Assembly: GCA_021820485.1 (NCBI GenBank)
Contig: JAKADO010000033.1
Location: forward strand, 1-32,749
DNA length: 32,749 bases
Direction of reading: 5' to 3'
From: Bacillota bacterium
GTDB lineage: Bacteria; Bacillota; Sulfobacillia; Sulfobacillales; Sulfobacillaceae
Shown here: one piece after another, positions 1 through 8,456 of the stretch
Numbering within the stretch: the first letter of the stretch is position 1
Layout of the letters: every line of letters begins with the position of its first letter
Notes under the pieces: generated by a model
The model's database searches: none
What the model was told of the DNA's origin: nothing
Seen by the model: only the letters and a program-made list of their open reading frames with translations
Position numbers and translations under genes: made by a program

Positions 1-307
1 TATTGGCAAAAAGCCCCAATGACTCTCGCAGGGCCAACAGCCCCGCTTCCGGCGTGACCGGAAGGTTGGCCCAAGCCGGACCTCCAACCGCTCCCAACAG
101 CACCGCATCGGCCCGATGGACCATGTCGCGTGTGGCTTGGGGAAAGGGGCTTCCCTCCTGGTCGATGGCCGCCCCCCCAATCAGGCCACGCTCTACTTCA
201 AGCGCCAATTGGCCGCGTTCAGAAACCGCGTCCAAGATGCGCAGGGCTGATTCGACGACTTCCGGGCCAATGCCGTCCCCGGGCAGGACGGCCAAGCTAA
301 AGGCCAT
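1..307 (-). CDS. leuB: 3-isopropylmalate dehydrogenase, N-terminal part (runs off the window)
   Basis: The minus strand encodes about 102 residues starting [19 protein letters not shown], the nucleotide-binding start of the isocitrate/isopropylmalate dehydrogenase family. LeuB oxidises and decarboxylates 3-isopropylmalate to 2-oxoisocaproate with NAD+, the third step of leucine synthesis in the cytoplasm. The segment LLGAVGGPAW is typical of true LeuB proteins. The rest lies outside the window. I chose the ATG at 307 because GGTGAG sits just before it; an in-frame ATG at 319 has no clear ribosome binding site. The gene overlaps the end of leuA by 11 bases, so translation is probably coupled, and it is the last visible gene of the T-box operon. 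The paralogue at 7292-8356 groups better with tartrate/D-malate dehydrogenases. Confidence 0.92.
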   Translation of the reverse strand, partial: MAFSLAVLPGDGIGPEVVESALRILDAVSERGQLALEVERGLIGGAAIDQEGSPFPQATRDMVHRADAVLLGAVGGPAWANLPVTPEAGLLALRESLGLFAN

Positions 308-1472
308 ATTGCTCACCATCCGCTTGTTGGGCGACTTGTTGCCAGATCCCGTACAGCTCTTGGTCGTCGATGGCACGCTTGCCCTCTGCCATCACCTTAA
401 TGTGGCGCTGCATCTGTCGAAGGTGCTCTGCGGTATAGGAAATGCCCATCCGTTCGAGGCGATCGCGCAGCGCATGACGCCCGGAATGCTTTCCCAGCAC
501 CAAATGGCTGCCTTGCCCAATGGCGTGGGCGTCAAGAAACTCGTAGGTTTTGGGGTCCTTGAGCATTCCGTCTTGATGAATGCCTGACTCGTGACGAAAG
601 GCGTTGTTTCCCACGATGGCTTTGTTGGCCTGCACCATCATGCCGGTTCGCTCGCTCACCAGGCGACTGGTGCGATAGATCTCGCTCAGATTGACCCGAT
701 GGGAAAGCCCCCAATGGTCGGCCCGCGCAGCGATCGCCATTGCGACCTCCTCGAGCGCGGCGTTTCCAGCGCGTTCTCCAATGCCGTTGACCGCCACTTC
801 CACTTGCCGGGCGCCCGCCTTGACACCAGCCAGGGAATTGGCCACTGCAAGCCCAAGATCGTCGTGGCAATGGACGGACAAAATCACATCATCGGGCAGG
901 TGGCTTTTGACGTGGGCAATTAGCCGGGCGTACTCCTCGCTCATGGCGTATCCGACCGTATCCGGCAGGTTGATGGTGCGGGCGCCGGCTCCGGCAGCCA
1001 CTTGGGCGACCTCCACCAAAAAGGCGGGATCTGAACGGGTAGCGTCTTCAGCGGAAAATTCCACGTCCGCCACGCTGGCCCGGGCCGCCCGGATGTAACG
1101 ATCGATCCGGGCAAGGACCGATTCGGGATCCAAGTTGAGCTTGGCCTTCATATGCACCGGCGAGGTGGCAATAAACACGTGCAGGCGAGGGCTTCTGGCC
1201 GGCTCCAACGCCCGGATGGCGGCTTCCAAATCGGCCTCCTCACAGCGGGCCAGAGCCGCGACGTGCGAACCCGCGATTTGGCTGGAAATTTCCCGCACCG
1301 CCTCAAAGTCGCTGGCCGACGAGACGGGAAACCCCGCTTCGATAAAGTCCACCCCGAGCCGCTCCAACTGATGGGCAATTTCCACCTTCTCCGCCACGGT
1401 GAGCGCCACCCCAGGCGACTGCTCACCGTCTCGCAAGGTTGTATCGAAGATTAATACCTGCTCGGCGTTCAT
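297..1472 (-). CDS. leuA: 2-isopropylmalate synthase, short form without regulatory domain
   Basis: The 391-residue product carries the DRE-TIM metallolyase signature [12 protein letters not shown] at residues 10-21 and the metal-binding HCHDDLGLA motif followed by [10 protein letters not shown]. It should condense acetyl-CoA with 2-oxoisovalerate, the committed step to leucine. The ATG at 1472 follows a GGAGGAGGTG ribosome binding site; a longer reading to 1523 would run into ilvC. The ilvC stop lies two bases upstream. Full-length LeuA proteins are about 500-520 residues and end in a LeuA dimer domain that binds leucine. This one stops shortly after the DDQELYGIW segment, where that domain would begin, and leuB starts at once, so the shortness does not look like a frameshift. 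Homocitrate synthase also has this length and fold, but the leu/ilv neighbours favour isopropylmalate synthase. Confidence 0.9.
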   Translation of the reverse strand: MNAEQVLIFDTTLRDGEQSPGVALTVAEKVEIAHQLERLGVDFIEAGFPVSSASDFEAVREISSQIAGSHVAALARCEEADLEAAIRALEPARSPRLHVFIATSPVHMKAKLNLDPESVLARIDRYIRAARASVADVEFSAEDATRSDPAFLVEVAQVAAGAGARTINLPDTVGYAMSEEYARLIAHVKSHLPDDVILSVHCHDDLGLAVANSLAGVKAGARQVEVAVNGIGERAGNAALEEVAMAIAARADHWGLSHRVNLSEIYRTSRLVSERTGMMVQANKAIVGNNAFRHESGIHQDGMLKDPKTYEFLDAHAIGQGSHLVLGKHSGRHALRDRLERMGISYTAEHLRQMQRHIKVMAEGKRAIDDQELYGIWQQVAQQADGEQYGL

Positions 1473-1474
1473 AC

Positions 1475-2500
1475 TTAACGCACCTCCTCCGCCACCTCTT
1501 CCTCCACCGACGGTCGAAGCCAAGACATCATGGCGCGCAATTCTCGGCCCACGGACTCAATCTGATGCTGACGCGCGTCCTCGCGCAGCTTCGAGAACCA
1601 GGGACGGCCTTCCCGATTTTCCGCCATCCAGGCCCGAGCAAAGGACCCATTCTGGATTCGGTCCAGAACCTCGCGCATTTTCTGGCGGGTTTCTTTGGTG
1701 ACCATGGACGGCCCCACCGTCAGCCCTCCGTATTCGGCGGTGTCCGAGACGGAGTACCACATGGCTCCGAGCCCGCCCTCATACATCAGGTCGACAATCA
1801 GCTTCAACTCGTGCAATGTTTCGAAGTATGCAATTTCAGGCTGATATCCCGCGTCGACCAAGGTTTCGAATCCCCCTTGGATGAGCGCGGCAACACCACC
1901 GCACAACACGGTTTGCTCCCCGAACAGGTCAGTTTCGGTTTCTTCCCGGAATGTGGTTTCGATGACTCCCGCGCGAGTGCCGCCAATCGCTGCCGCATAT
2001 GCCATGGCGAGTTCGCGCGCCTGACCGGATGCGTCCTGATGCACAGCCAACAGGCAGGGAGTGCCTTGCCCTTCCCGATACAGCCGCCGAACCAGGTGGC
2101 CCGGTGCCTTGGGGGCAATCATGAAGACGTCAACGAACGGTGGAGGTACGATTTCCCCGAAGTGCACGGCAAACCCGTGCGCAAACGCCAACGCTTGCCC
2201 CGGCCTTAGGTGAGGCTCAATGGCCTGTCGATACAAATCGGGCTGAACGTGGTCAGGTGCCAAAATTTGAATGACATCGGCCGTCTGGGCGGCCTCCGCC
2301 ACACTCATGACGGTAAGGCCATCCCGCCGGGCTCGGTCGGCCGAGGCGCCTTCACGGATCCCCACCACCACACGCACTCCGCTGTCACGCAGGTTGAGCG
2401 CGTGGGCGTGTCCCTGACTCCCGTATCCGATGATGGCGACCACACGAGATTGCATCAGAGCCAAGTTGGCGTCGCGGTCATAGTAAATTTTGGCGTTCAT
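1475..2500 (-). CDS. ilvC: ketol-acid reductoisomerase (class I)
   Basis: The protein has 341 residues, the usual length for the short bacterial class I enzyme. It isomerises and reduces 2-acetolactate or 2-aceto-2-hydroxybutyrate with NAD(P)H and Mg2+ to the dihydroxy acids of valine and isoleucine synthesis. The N-terminal Rossmann fold shows [21 protein letters not shown]. The knotted C-terminal domain shows the metal-ligand region [17 protein letters not shown] and ends with a charged tail. The ATG at 2500 overlaps the stop of the upstream ACT gene as ATGA, and AAGGGGG precedes it, so this start is preferred to a TTG six bases upstream. The gene sits between the ACT subunit and leuA in the T-box operon. 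Confidence 0.97.
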   Translation of the reverse strand: MNAKIYYDRDANLALMQSRVVAIIGYGSQGHAHALNLRDSGVRVVVGIREGASADRARRDGLTVMSVAEAAQTADVIQILAPDHVQPDLYRQAIEPHLRPGQALAFAHGFAVHFGEIVPPPFVDVFMIAPKAPGHLVRRLYREGQGTPCLLAVHQDASGQARELAMAYAAAIGGTRAGVIETTFREETETDLFGEQTVLCGGVAALIQGGFETLVDAGYQPEIAYFETLHELKLIVDLMYEGGLGAMWYSVSDTAEYGGLTVGPSMVTKETRQKMREVLDRIQNGSFARAWMAENREGRPWFSKLREDARQHQIESVGRELRAMMSWLRPSVEEEVAEEVR

Positions 2501-2820
2501 AGACAAGCCCCCTTCTTCCCAGTAATGCGCATGCGGCGCGATTGTGCAGCGATAGGTCCTTGCCCGACGCGTGATGCAAAGGGCTCACCCGACTCCAGGG
2601 CAATGTGTTGGATGTCATGATGACGCTCAAGTTGCCGCATCAAGCGCCGTGCCCCGAGTACATCCAGTTCCACTTCCAAGGTCGCGTGAATCCGGTTCTG
2701 ATGTCGATTTTTCTCAAACGATGCGGTCGTGACATCAATGCGCCGTTGACTGACAAGCGCCCACAACCGCGCTTCGGCACCTGACGCTGCGTGCATCTCA
2801 ATGATGATGCGGTGTCCCAT
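2497..2820 (-). CDS. ilvN: acetolactate synthase small subunit-like ACT-domain protein
   Basis: This 107-residue protein has one ACT-like domain over roughly residues 1-80 ([19 protein letters not shown], then [14 protein letters not shown]) and a basic tail. The layout resembles IlvM/short IlvN, which bind the acetolactate synthase catalytic subunit, activate it and pass on feedback by branched-chain amino acids. The ATG at 2820 follows GGGAGG with a rather long 12-base gap. An apparent upstream extension would read into the T-box terminator and is not real. It is the first gene after the T-box and overlaps ilvC as ATGA. No catalytic subunit (ilvB) is in the window, although small subunits normally follow one. 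A stand-alone ACT regulator is the alternative, but the operon supports the IlvN role. Confidence 0.75.
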   Translation of the reverse strand: MGHRIIIEMHAASGAEARLWALVSQRRIDVTTASFEKNRHQNRIHATLEVELDVLGARRLMRQLERHHDIQHIALESGEPFASRVGQGPIAAQSRRMRITGKKGACL

Positions 2821-2859
2821 TGCCCTAAATCGCCTCCCTCGAGTTTGTCTCAGAAACAG

Positions 2860-2884
2860 AAAAACCCCTTCCCGCAGGAAAGGG
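2860..2884 (-). terminator. T-box regulated intrinsic terminator
   Basis: CCCTTTCC-TGC-GGGAAGGGG is followed by TTTTT on the minus strand. The left arm overlaps the strand that closes the antiterminator, which gives the two mutually exclusive folds expected of a transcriptional T-box. Confidence 0.88.
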
Positions 2885-3083
2885 ACGTTGTCACGTGGTA
2901 CCACCCTTTTTCCCTCGTCGCTGGCGACGAGGCTCGAATGGATAACGGCATGACCCGCCTGTCTCTATGCGGCCGTTTGCCGCATCAACACAGGAGCTCC
3001 GGGGCGAGAAACTCTGCCTGACGTCTTAGGCTTTCACCTGCCCTAAGTCGCTGGATACGTCGCAGCACAGCGCTCCCCATCAT
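2860..3083 (-). promoter_or_regulatory. T-box riboswitch leader, probably leucine-sensing
   Basis: The minus strand carries AGGGTGGTACCACG at 2907-2894, a near-perfect T-box sequence, followed at once by an intrinsic terminator. AAAGGG at the 5' side can pair with CCCTTT to form the antiterminator, and the same CCCTTT strand is used by the terminator. Upstream, GATGATGGGG near 3075 matches the usual start of Stem I. A distal loop CTTAGG-GCAGGTGAAAG-CCTAAG is visible near 3047-3025. The base of Stem I can pair GGAGC with GCTCC. A CUC (Leu) triplet at 3008-3006 lies on the 3' side of the Stem I internal loop and is the best specifier candidate, but this is a hand-folded guess. Uncharged tRNA should allow readthrough into the ilvN-ilvC-leuA-leuB operon. 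Confidence 0.88.
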
Positions 3084-3089
3084 CGCCAA

Positions 3090-3095
3090 GGTATA
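3090..3095 (-). promoter_or_regulatory. candidate extended -10 for the T-box operon
   Basis: TGCTATACC on the minus strand gives an extended -10 (TATACC at 3095-3090). Transcription would start near 3083, just before the GATGATGGGG of Stem I. No good -35 is visible because that region is occupied by the arm of the neighbouring terminator. Confidence 0.45.
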
Positions 3096-3097
3096 GC

Positions 3098-3143
3098 AAA
3101 AGACCCGCAACAAGTCGTTTTGCGAACTTGCCACGGGTCTTTT
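3098..3143. terminator. bidirectional intrinsic terminator between ilvD and the T-box operon
   Basis: AAAAGACCCG at 3098-3107 pairs with CGGGTCTTTT at 3134-3143, and CAAGT/ACTTG extends the stem inside. Both strands end in a U run. It would stop ilvD transcripts about 150 bases after the ilvD stop and insulate the T-box promoter. Confidence 0.8.
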
Positions 3144-3291
3144 ATCCCCACGGTGTAACCCTGTTCGGGTCTGTACCGCTTGGTCCTTCTCCGATGGAGC
3201 GGATCCCTAGGTACACTTCGAGGTTGCTATTGGGAGATAGTTATTCGCGTAACAAGCGAAAAATCCTTCAGCCTAGGAAAAAATTTTTTCG
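3144..3291. other. ilvD downstream region, no gene
   Basis: I see no coding potential here. An AT-rich inverted repeat runs from GCGAAAAA (3256-3263) to TTTTTTCGC (3284-3292) and touches the ilvD stop codon. A CCGCT/AGCGG arm pair lies near 3175-3201. These may be 3' UTR structures. Confidence 0.4.
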
Positions 3292-4998
3292 CTAGTCCCA
3301 AATCGTCGTCCGAGCCCCCAAACTAGCCGAGGAAAAGAGTCGCTGATACTTGGCAAAGGCGCCGTGGGTATAGCGGGGCTCCGGCCGTTTCCACTCGGCC
3401 TTTCGTGCAGCCAGTTCCTCCTCGGTCAAGGATACGGAGATTTCTCGGGTCCGGCTGTTGATGGTGATGCGGTCCCCATCGCGCACCAGGGCGATCGCCC
3501 CCCCAGCCCACGCCTCAGGTGACACATGTCCCACCATCGGTCCCCGCGTGGCCCCGGAGAACCGCCCATCGGTCACCATTGCCACATCCGAGACGTGTCC
3601 CTGCCCGATAATGGCGGCGGTGACACTGAGCATCTCCCGCATCCCAGGCCCTCCTTGGGGGCCCTCATAGCGGATGACCACGACATCGCCGGACTGGATC
3701 TGGCCAGCCGATATCGCGGCGAAGGCAGCCTCCTCGCCGTCGAAAACCCTAGCCTCGCCGGTAAACTCGACCACCCCGGATGGGTCAGTGATTTTTACCA
3801 CCGCGCCGTCCGGAGCCAAGTTGCCTCGGAGAATCGCCAAAGCTCCATCGGCATGAATGGGATTCTCGACGGGATAGACGACACGCGACGCCCCCGCCCT
3901 CTCAGGCAGGGGAAAGTTGCGCACCTCTTCGCCTAAGGTGCGTCCCGTAATGGTCATCGCATCGTCGTGCAAGAGTCCCGCGTCCAAGAGCTGGCGAAGG
4001 ATGAGGGGTACGCCTCCCACCTGATGCAGGTCTGCCATCAAGTACTCGCCGCCCGGCTTCAAATTCCCAATATGCGGCGTCTCTCGGCTGATCCGGTCGA
4101 AGTCCTCCAGGGTGATGGGAATGCCTGCTTCGCCGGCGATAGCCATCAAGTGCAATACGCTGTTGGTGGAGCCGCCCAGCGCAGCGGCCACGCGAATCGC
4201 GTTTTCGATGGCCTTGAGCGTGATGATGTCTTTGGGGCGAATCCCCAGCGCCAATGTCTCCATCACTTGCTTGCCGACTTCTCGCGCACGGAGCGGGCGG
4301 TCCGGATGGACCGCGGGCACCGCAGACGTGCCCAACCTCGCCATGCCCAATGTCTCCACCAGGGTCGCCATGGTATTGGCCGTAAAGAGCCCGCCACAGG
4401 TGCCTGGTCCCGGACAAGCAGCGCGCTCCAACGCGTCCAGGTCTTCCGAGCTTAAGCGGCCGGCCGCATGCGCTCCCACCGCTTCAAACACGTCCTCGAC
4501 GCTGACCGAGCGACCTTGAAAACGGCCTGGCATCATGGTCCCCCCATACAGCACCACGGTGGGGATATTGAGGCGCACCGACGCCATCAGAATCCCGGGC
4601 AGATTCTTGTCGCATCCACCGACGCAAGCCAATGCGTCAAATCCCTCAGCAAAGGCCACGACCTCAATCGAGTCAGCGATGATTTCACGGCTGATAAGCG
4701 AGCCTTTCATCCCTTGGTGCCCCATGGCAATCGCATCACTAACGGTGATGGCCGGAAATTCGATGGGTGTGCCTCCGGCCTCACGGACGCCCACCTTCAC
4801 CTCGCGGGCCACTTGGTCGAGGTGGAAGTTGCAGGGCGTCACTTCGGTAGCCAAGTTGGCGACCCCGATAAAGGGCTGTTGAAAATCCTTGTCGGTCAGG
4901 CCCATGGCCCGATACATGCTGCGATGGGGCGCACGCTCGGGCCCGTCGACGGTGATCCGGCTTCGTTCACGGAGCCGGTCCTTTGGCAGTTGATCCAT
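3292..4998 (-). CDS. ilvD: dihydroxy-acid dehydratase
   Basis: The protein has 568 residues, normal for IlvD. It dehydrates the 2,3-dihydroxy acids made by IlvC to the 2-oxo acids of valine and isoleucine, using an iron-sulfur cluster and Mg2+. Cluster-ligand motifs are clear: CVGGCDKNLPG and CPGPGTCGG. The C-terminal MVTDGRFSGATRG segment is a family hallmark. The ATG at 4998 follows AGGAGGT with a good gap. The gene is transcribed on the same strand as the T-box operon but is separated from it by the terminator at 3098-3143 and has its own TATAAT box. It is therefore probably controlled separately. It faces leuC across 156 bases. Sugar-acid dehydratases are related, but the neighbours make IlvD the clear choice. 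Confidence 0.96.
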   Translation of the reverse strand: MDQLPKDRLRERSRITVDGPERAPHRSMYRAMGLTDKDFQQPFIGVANLATEVTPCNFHLDQVAREVKVGVREAGGTPIEFPAITVSDAIAMGHQGMKGSLISREIIADSIEVVAFAEGFDALACVGGCDKNLPGILMASVRLNIPTVVLYGGTMMPGRFQGRSVSVEDVFEAVGAHAAGRLSSEDLDALERAACPGPGTCGGLFTANTMATLVETLGMARLGTSAVPAVHPDRPLRAREVGKQVMETLALGIRPKDIITLKAIENAIRVAAALGGSTNSVLHLMAIAGEAGIPITLEDFDRISRETPHIGNLKPGGEYLMADLHQVGGVPLILRQLLDAGLLHDDAMTITGRTLGEEVRNFPLPERAGASRVVYPVENPIHADGALAILRGNLAPDGAVVKITDPSGVVEFTGEARVFDGEEAAFAAISAGQIQSGDVVVIRYEGPQGGPGMREMLSVTAAIIGQGHVSDVAMVTDGRFSGATRGPMVGHVSPEAWAGGAIALVRDGDRITINSRTREISVSLTEEELAARKAEWKRPEPRYTHGAFAKYQRLFSSASLGARTTIWD

Positions 4999-5029
4999 GT
5001 GCTACCTCCTATCCAAAATATTGCCGCCC

Positions 5030-5035
5030 ATTATA
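5030..5035 (-). promoter_or_regulatory. ilvD promoter -10 (TATAAT)
   Basis: A perfect TATAAT lies on the minus strand about 30 bases before the ilvD ATG. The expected -35 position reads TATCCG, which is weak, so a factor may help recruitment. For leuC in the other direction, TACAAT at 5110-5115 is the best -10, with no convincing -35. Confidence 0.5.
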
Positions 5036-5154
5036 CTGCGCGCCAGAACTGCCGGATAGGTTTGAAAAATATTTTTTCTTAGGTCTAGCCATTGCCCCTT
5101 CCCCGAAGATACAATGGGGGACAAAAATCCAGAACCTTCGAAAGGAATGAGGCA

Positions 5155-6576
5155 ATGGGATCGCAAACACTCTTTGAGAAAATTTGGCACCGCCACATCG
5201 TGCACCAGGACACGCCCGATCAGGCGGCGCTCTTGTATATTGACCGTCACTACATCCACGAAGTCACATCGCCTCAAGCGTTCGACGGTCTGCGACAAGC
5301 CGGCCGGCGCGTGCGGCGCCCGGATTTGACCATGGCTGTGATGGACCACAACGTGCCGACCAGCGATCGGTCGCTGCCCATTCGTGATGCCATTGCCCGA
5401 CGGCAAATCGAGCAGTTGGAGATCAACTGCCGCGAGTTCGACGTCCCTCTGTGGGACCTTCACCACCCCAGTCAGGGCATCGTCCACATCATCGGTCCCG
5501 AACAAGGCTTCACACAACCCGGAATGACCATCGTCTGCGGAGACAGCCACACCTCTACCCACGGCGCCTTGGGAGCTCTGGCTTTCGGCATCGGCACCAG
5601 TGAAGTGGAGCACGTTCTGGCCACGCAAACGCTGTGGCAGCAGAAGCCCAAGACCATGGAGGTCCGGTTCCGCGGTCGGCGGCCAGAAGGCACCACGGCG
5701 AAAGACATGATTCTCGCCCTCATCCGCCACATTGGCATCGCCGGAGCCACCGGACACGTCATCGAATACACGGGAGACGCGGTCCGGTCATTAAGCATCG
5801 AGGAGCGGATGACGCTCTGCAACATGTCCATCGAAGCTGGGGCGAGAGCCGGCATGATTTCCCCGGATGAGACGACGATGGAATACCTTCGGACGCGGCC
5901 ATATACCCCAAAGGGTACCGAGTTTGAAACGGCCCGTGCACACTGGCTCAGTTTGGCAACCGACCCAGGGGCGCAGTTTGATCGTGTGGTGGAAATTGAT
6001 CTTGAGGATTTGGCGCCTATGGTGACGTGGGGGACCAATCCCGAAATGAATGCCCCGATCACAGCCACCGTGCCGGATCCCGACCAGGAAAAGGACCCGG
6101 TTCGCGCCAGCATGATGCGCCATGCGCTCGAATACATGGGACTCACTCCCGGAACCGCGCTGAATGCCATTCCGATTCAGCGCGTATTCATTGGGTCCTG
6201 CACCAATGGTCGACTGGAAGACCTCGAGCGGGCAGCCCGAGTAATCGACGGACGTCGCGTGGCGGATGGGGTGCGCGCCATGGTGGTGCCGGGATCTGGC
6301 CAAGTCAAGCGCGAAGCGGAACGCATCGGATTGGACAAGATTTTCACCGCGGCGGGTTTTGAGTGGCGCGAACCCGGATGCAGCCTGTGCTTAGGCATGA
6401 ATGATGACATTTTGTCACCCGGCGAGCGTTCGGCGTCCACCTCCAACCGCAATTTTGAGGGACGGCAAGGACGTGGAAGCCGCACTCATCTGGTGAGTCC
6501 TGAAATGGCTGCCGCCGCAGCGATTGCCGGACATTTGACCGATGTTCGGACTCTTTCCACGGAGGTGCCGTCATGA
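5155..6576 (+). CDS. leuC: 3-isopropylmalate dehydratase large subunit
   Basis: The 473-residue protein is an aconitase-family large subunit. With LeuD it isomerises 2-isopropylmalate to 3-isopropylmalate. The three [4Fe-4S] ligands are visible: Cys349 in FIGSCTNGR, and Cys409 and Cys412 in GCSLCLGMN. The segment [14 protein letters not shown] is also typical. The ATG at 5155 follows AAAGGAATGAGG; a longer reading from a non-ATG codon at 5092 has no family match. The last bases overlap leuD as ATGA. The gene is divergent from ilvD, so leucine steps two and three sit on opposite strands of the locus. No T-box is visible in its short leader. Confidence 0.96.
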   Translation: MGSQTLFEKIWHRHIVHQDTPDQAALLYIDRHYIHEVTSPQAFDGLRQAGRRVRRPDLTMAVMDHNVPTSDRSLPIRDAIARRQIEQLEINCREFDVPLWDLHHPSQGIVHIIGPEQGFTQPGMTIVCGDSHTSTHGALGALAFGIGTSEVEHVLATQTLWQQKPKTMEVRFRGRRPEGTTAKDMILALIRHIGIAGATGHVIEYTGDAVRSLSIEERMTLCNMSIEAGARAGMISPDETTMEYLRTRPYTPKGTEFETARAHWLSLATDPGAQFDRVVEIDLEDLAPMVTWGTNPEMNAPITATVPDPDQEKDPVRASMMRHALEYMGLTPGTALNAIPIQRVFIGSCTNGRLEDLERAARVIDGRRVADGVRAMVVPGSGQVKREAERIGLDKIFTAAGFEWREPGCSLCLGMNDDILSPGERSASTSNRNFEGRQGRGSRTHLVSPEMAAAAAIAGHLTDVRTLSTEVPS

Positions 6577-7187
6577 CTCCTTTTATTCGCCAACGGGGGG
6601 TGGTTGCGCCGCTCGAACGCAACAACGTCGACACGGACCAAATCATCCCCAAGCAATTCCTCAAGCGCATCGAGCGCACCGGATTTGGGCAGTTTCTCTT
6701 TTTTGACTGGCGATTTAGCGAAGACGGCACGCCCAAACCCGACTTTATCCTGAACCAGCCTCAGTATCGGTCCGCCACCATTCTGGTGGCAGGGGAGAAC
6801 TTCGGCTGCGGCTCGTCACGCGAACATGCTCCGTGGGCCCTCGAGGACTTCGGCTTTCGCGTCATCATCGCACCATCCTTTGCCGACATTTTCTACAACA
6901 ACTGCTTTCAAAACGGCCTTCTGCCGGTGACCCTGCCTGCGTCGGACGTGGCCCGAATTTTCGATTTGGCGCGGAACGAGACGCCGCTATCCCTCGAGGT
7001 TGACTTGGAGAAGCAAACCATATCCAGCGAGACCGGGGAATTTCAGACCTCCTTTTCCATTGATCCGGAACGCCGCCGGAAACTGATGCAAGGCCTTGAC
7101 GCCATTGGGGAAACGCTGCTCCTCACCGACGCCATCGCATCTTTTGAAGGAAACCACGACCTCCCCTTGCTTCCTCACAATTTGTAG
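6573..7187 (+). CDS. leuD: 3-isopropylmalate dehydratase small subunit
   Basis: The 204-residue product is the swivel-domain partner of LeuC. It shows [17 protein letters not shown] near the N-terminus and [17 protein letters not shown], the substrate-binding loop of this subunit. Length and motifs fit the bacterial LeuD1 type. The ATG overlaps the leuC TGA by four bases, which points to coupled translation and equal dosage of the two subunits. A strong terminator follows within about 20 bases, so leuCD form a two-gene transcript. Confidence 0.96.
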   Translation: MTPFIRQRGVVAPLERNNVDTDQIIPKQFLKRIERTGFGQFLFFDWRFSEDGTPKPDFILNQPQYRSATILVAGENFGCGSSREHAPWALEDFGFRVIIAPSFADIFYNNCFQNGLLPVTLPASDVARIFDLARNETPLSLEVDLEKQTISSETGEFQTSFSIDPERRRKLMQGLDAIGETLLLTDAIASFEGNHDLPLLPHNL

Positions 7188-7203
7188 CAGTGCGAACCAA
7201 CCT

Positions 7204-7236
7204 GACGAGGCCCGGGCCAACCGGGCCTCGTCTTCC
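7204..7236 (+). terminator. leuCD terminator
   Basis: GACGAGGCCCGG and CCGGGCCTCGTC form a 12-bp perfect stem with a five-base loop. Only TT and a C-rich stretch follow, so the U run is weak. It may also act for the convergent dehydrogenase gene ending at 7292. Confidence 0.75.
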
Positions 7237-7291
7237 CGTCCCCTCCATCGGCGCCATGGCTGCCCGCCTTGGAACGGGCAGCGCTTCGATT

Positions 7292-8356
7292 CTAGGGATT
7301 CGGCAGCCGACTCAAGACAGCCTCTGTAAACTCGGCCGTCGACGCCCGGCCGCCCAGATCAGGAGTGCGGAAGCCGTCCACCAAGGCCGCTTCCACAGCA
7401 TCCATTATCCATTGCCCCTCTTCGTCATATCCCAAATGCTTCAGCATCAATTGCGCCGTCCACAGCTGAGCGGTAGGATTGGCGATGCCTCGCCCGGCGA
7501 TATCCGGCGCAGAGCCGTGAACCGGTTCAAACATGGAGGGATACTTCCGCTCCGGGTTGATGTTGGCACTGGCCGCCAACCCCAGCCCCCCTTGAATGGC
7601 ACCGCCCAAGTCGGTAAGGATGTCGCCAAACAAATTGGACGCCACCACCACGTCGAAGGACTCCGGACGCGTCACAAAAAAGGCGGCCAATGCATCGACA
7701 TGGTGCAGATCTTGCGCCACGTCAGGGAAGTCCCTCCCTACCTCACGGAAGACCGCGTCCCAAAACGGCATGCTGTATTTAAGGCCATTGGACTTTGTGG
7801 CAGCGGTGAGATGTTGGCGAGACGCGCGAGCCAGTTCAAACGCGTAGCGCATGATCCGCTCGGTTCCTTTTCGCGTAAAGACACTGTTTTGGATGACAAT
7901 TTCTTCGGCAGTGCCCGGCCGAAGGGCTCCGCCGATGTTGGAATACTCCCCCTCGGTATTTTCGCGGATCACCACGAAATCGATGTCCCCAGCCTGATAG
8001 CGTTTGAGTGGGCTCTCGATCCCCCGCAAGATTTTGACGGGACGCAGGTTGACATATTGATCAAATTCACGCCGAATGGGGAGCAGCAATCCCCACAACG
8101 ACACATGATCCGGTACCGTCGGATATCCTACAGCGCCTAAAAAAATGGCCTCGAAGTCCTTAAGGGTGTCTAGGCCGTCGTCCGGCATCATGCGCCCCGT
8201 CTCGAGATAATATTGACAGCTCCAAGGGAACTCACGGGTTCGAAACTGCAACCTGCCGGACCGTTCCGACACCGCCTGCAGTACCCTTAGTCCCTGAGCC
8301 ACCACCTCCTTGCCAATGCCATCGCCTGGAATAACGGCCAATTCGTGGATTGTCAC
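7292..8356 (-). CDS. tartrate/D-malate dehydrogenase-like (LeuB paralogue)
   Basis: The 354-residue protein belongs to the isocitrate/isopropylmalate dehydrogenase family, with AVIPGDGIGKEVV at the start and SNLFGDILTDLGG in the metal-binding part. The segment ENTEGEYSNIGG and the start of the mature fold (EFPWSCQYYLETGRMMP) resemble TtuC/DmlA enzymes, which oxidise tartrate or D-malate with NAD+ and Mn2+, more than LeuB. A true leuB lies at the window start, so this is a paralogue. It may also take 3-isopropylmalate, as DmlA-type enzymes are known to be promiscuous. The start is GTG at 8356, eight bases after GGAGG. A TGATATGAT extended -10 lies at 8392-8384 on this strand. It is convergent with leuD and divergent from the MFS gene. 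Confidence 0.8.
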   Translation of the reverse strand: MTIHELAVIPGDGIGKEVVAQGLRVLQAVSERSGRLQFRTREFPWSCQYYLETGRMMPDDGLDTLKDFEAIFLGAVGYPTVPDHVSLWGLLLPIRREFDQYVNLRPVKILRGIESPLKRYQAGDIDFVVIRENTEGEYSNIGGALRPGTAEEIVIQNSVFTRKGTERIMRYAFELARASRQHLTAATKSNGLKYSMPFWDAVFREVGRDFPDVAQDLHHVDALAAFFVTRPESFDVVVASNLFGDILTDLGGAIQGGLGLAASANINPERKYPSMFEPVHGSAPDIAGRGIANPTAQLWTAQLMLKHLGYDEEGQWIMDAVEAALVDGFRTPDLGGRASTAEFTEAVLSRLPNP

Positions 8357-8456
8357 CGCGGTTCGCCTCCGTCCATTTCCTTCATCATATCAAAGGACAA
8401 CCGATTCAAATGTGTTACCATCGTTCGATAGAAGCATTCATTGAAGGAGGACTACC

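Noticed and set aside
1439-2209. Long plus-strand ORF across ilvC
   Set aside because: It is antisense to a well-supported ilvC frame and has no recognisable domain or ribosome binding site.
2821-2904. N-terminal extension of the ACT protein
   Set aside because: The extra codons translate the T-box sequence and terminator, which are clearly regulatory RNA.
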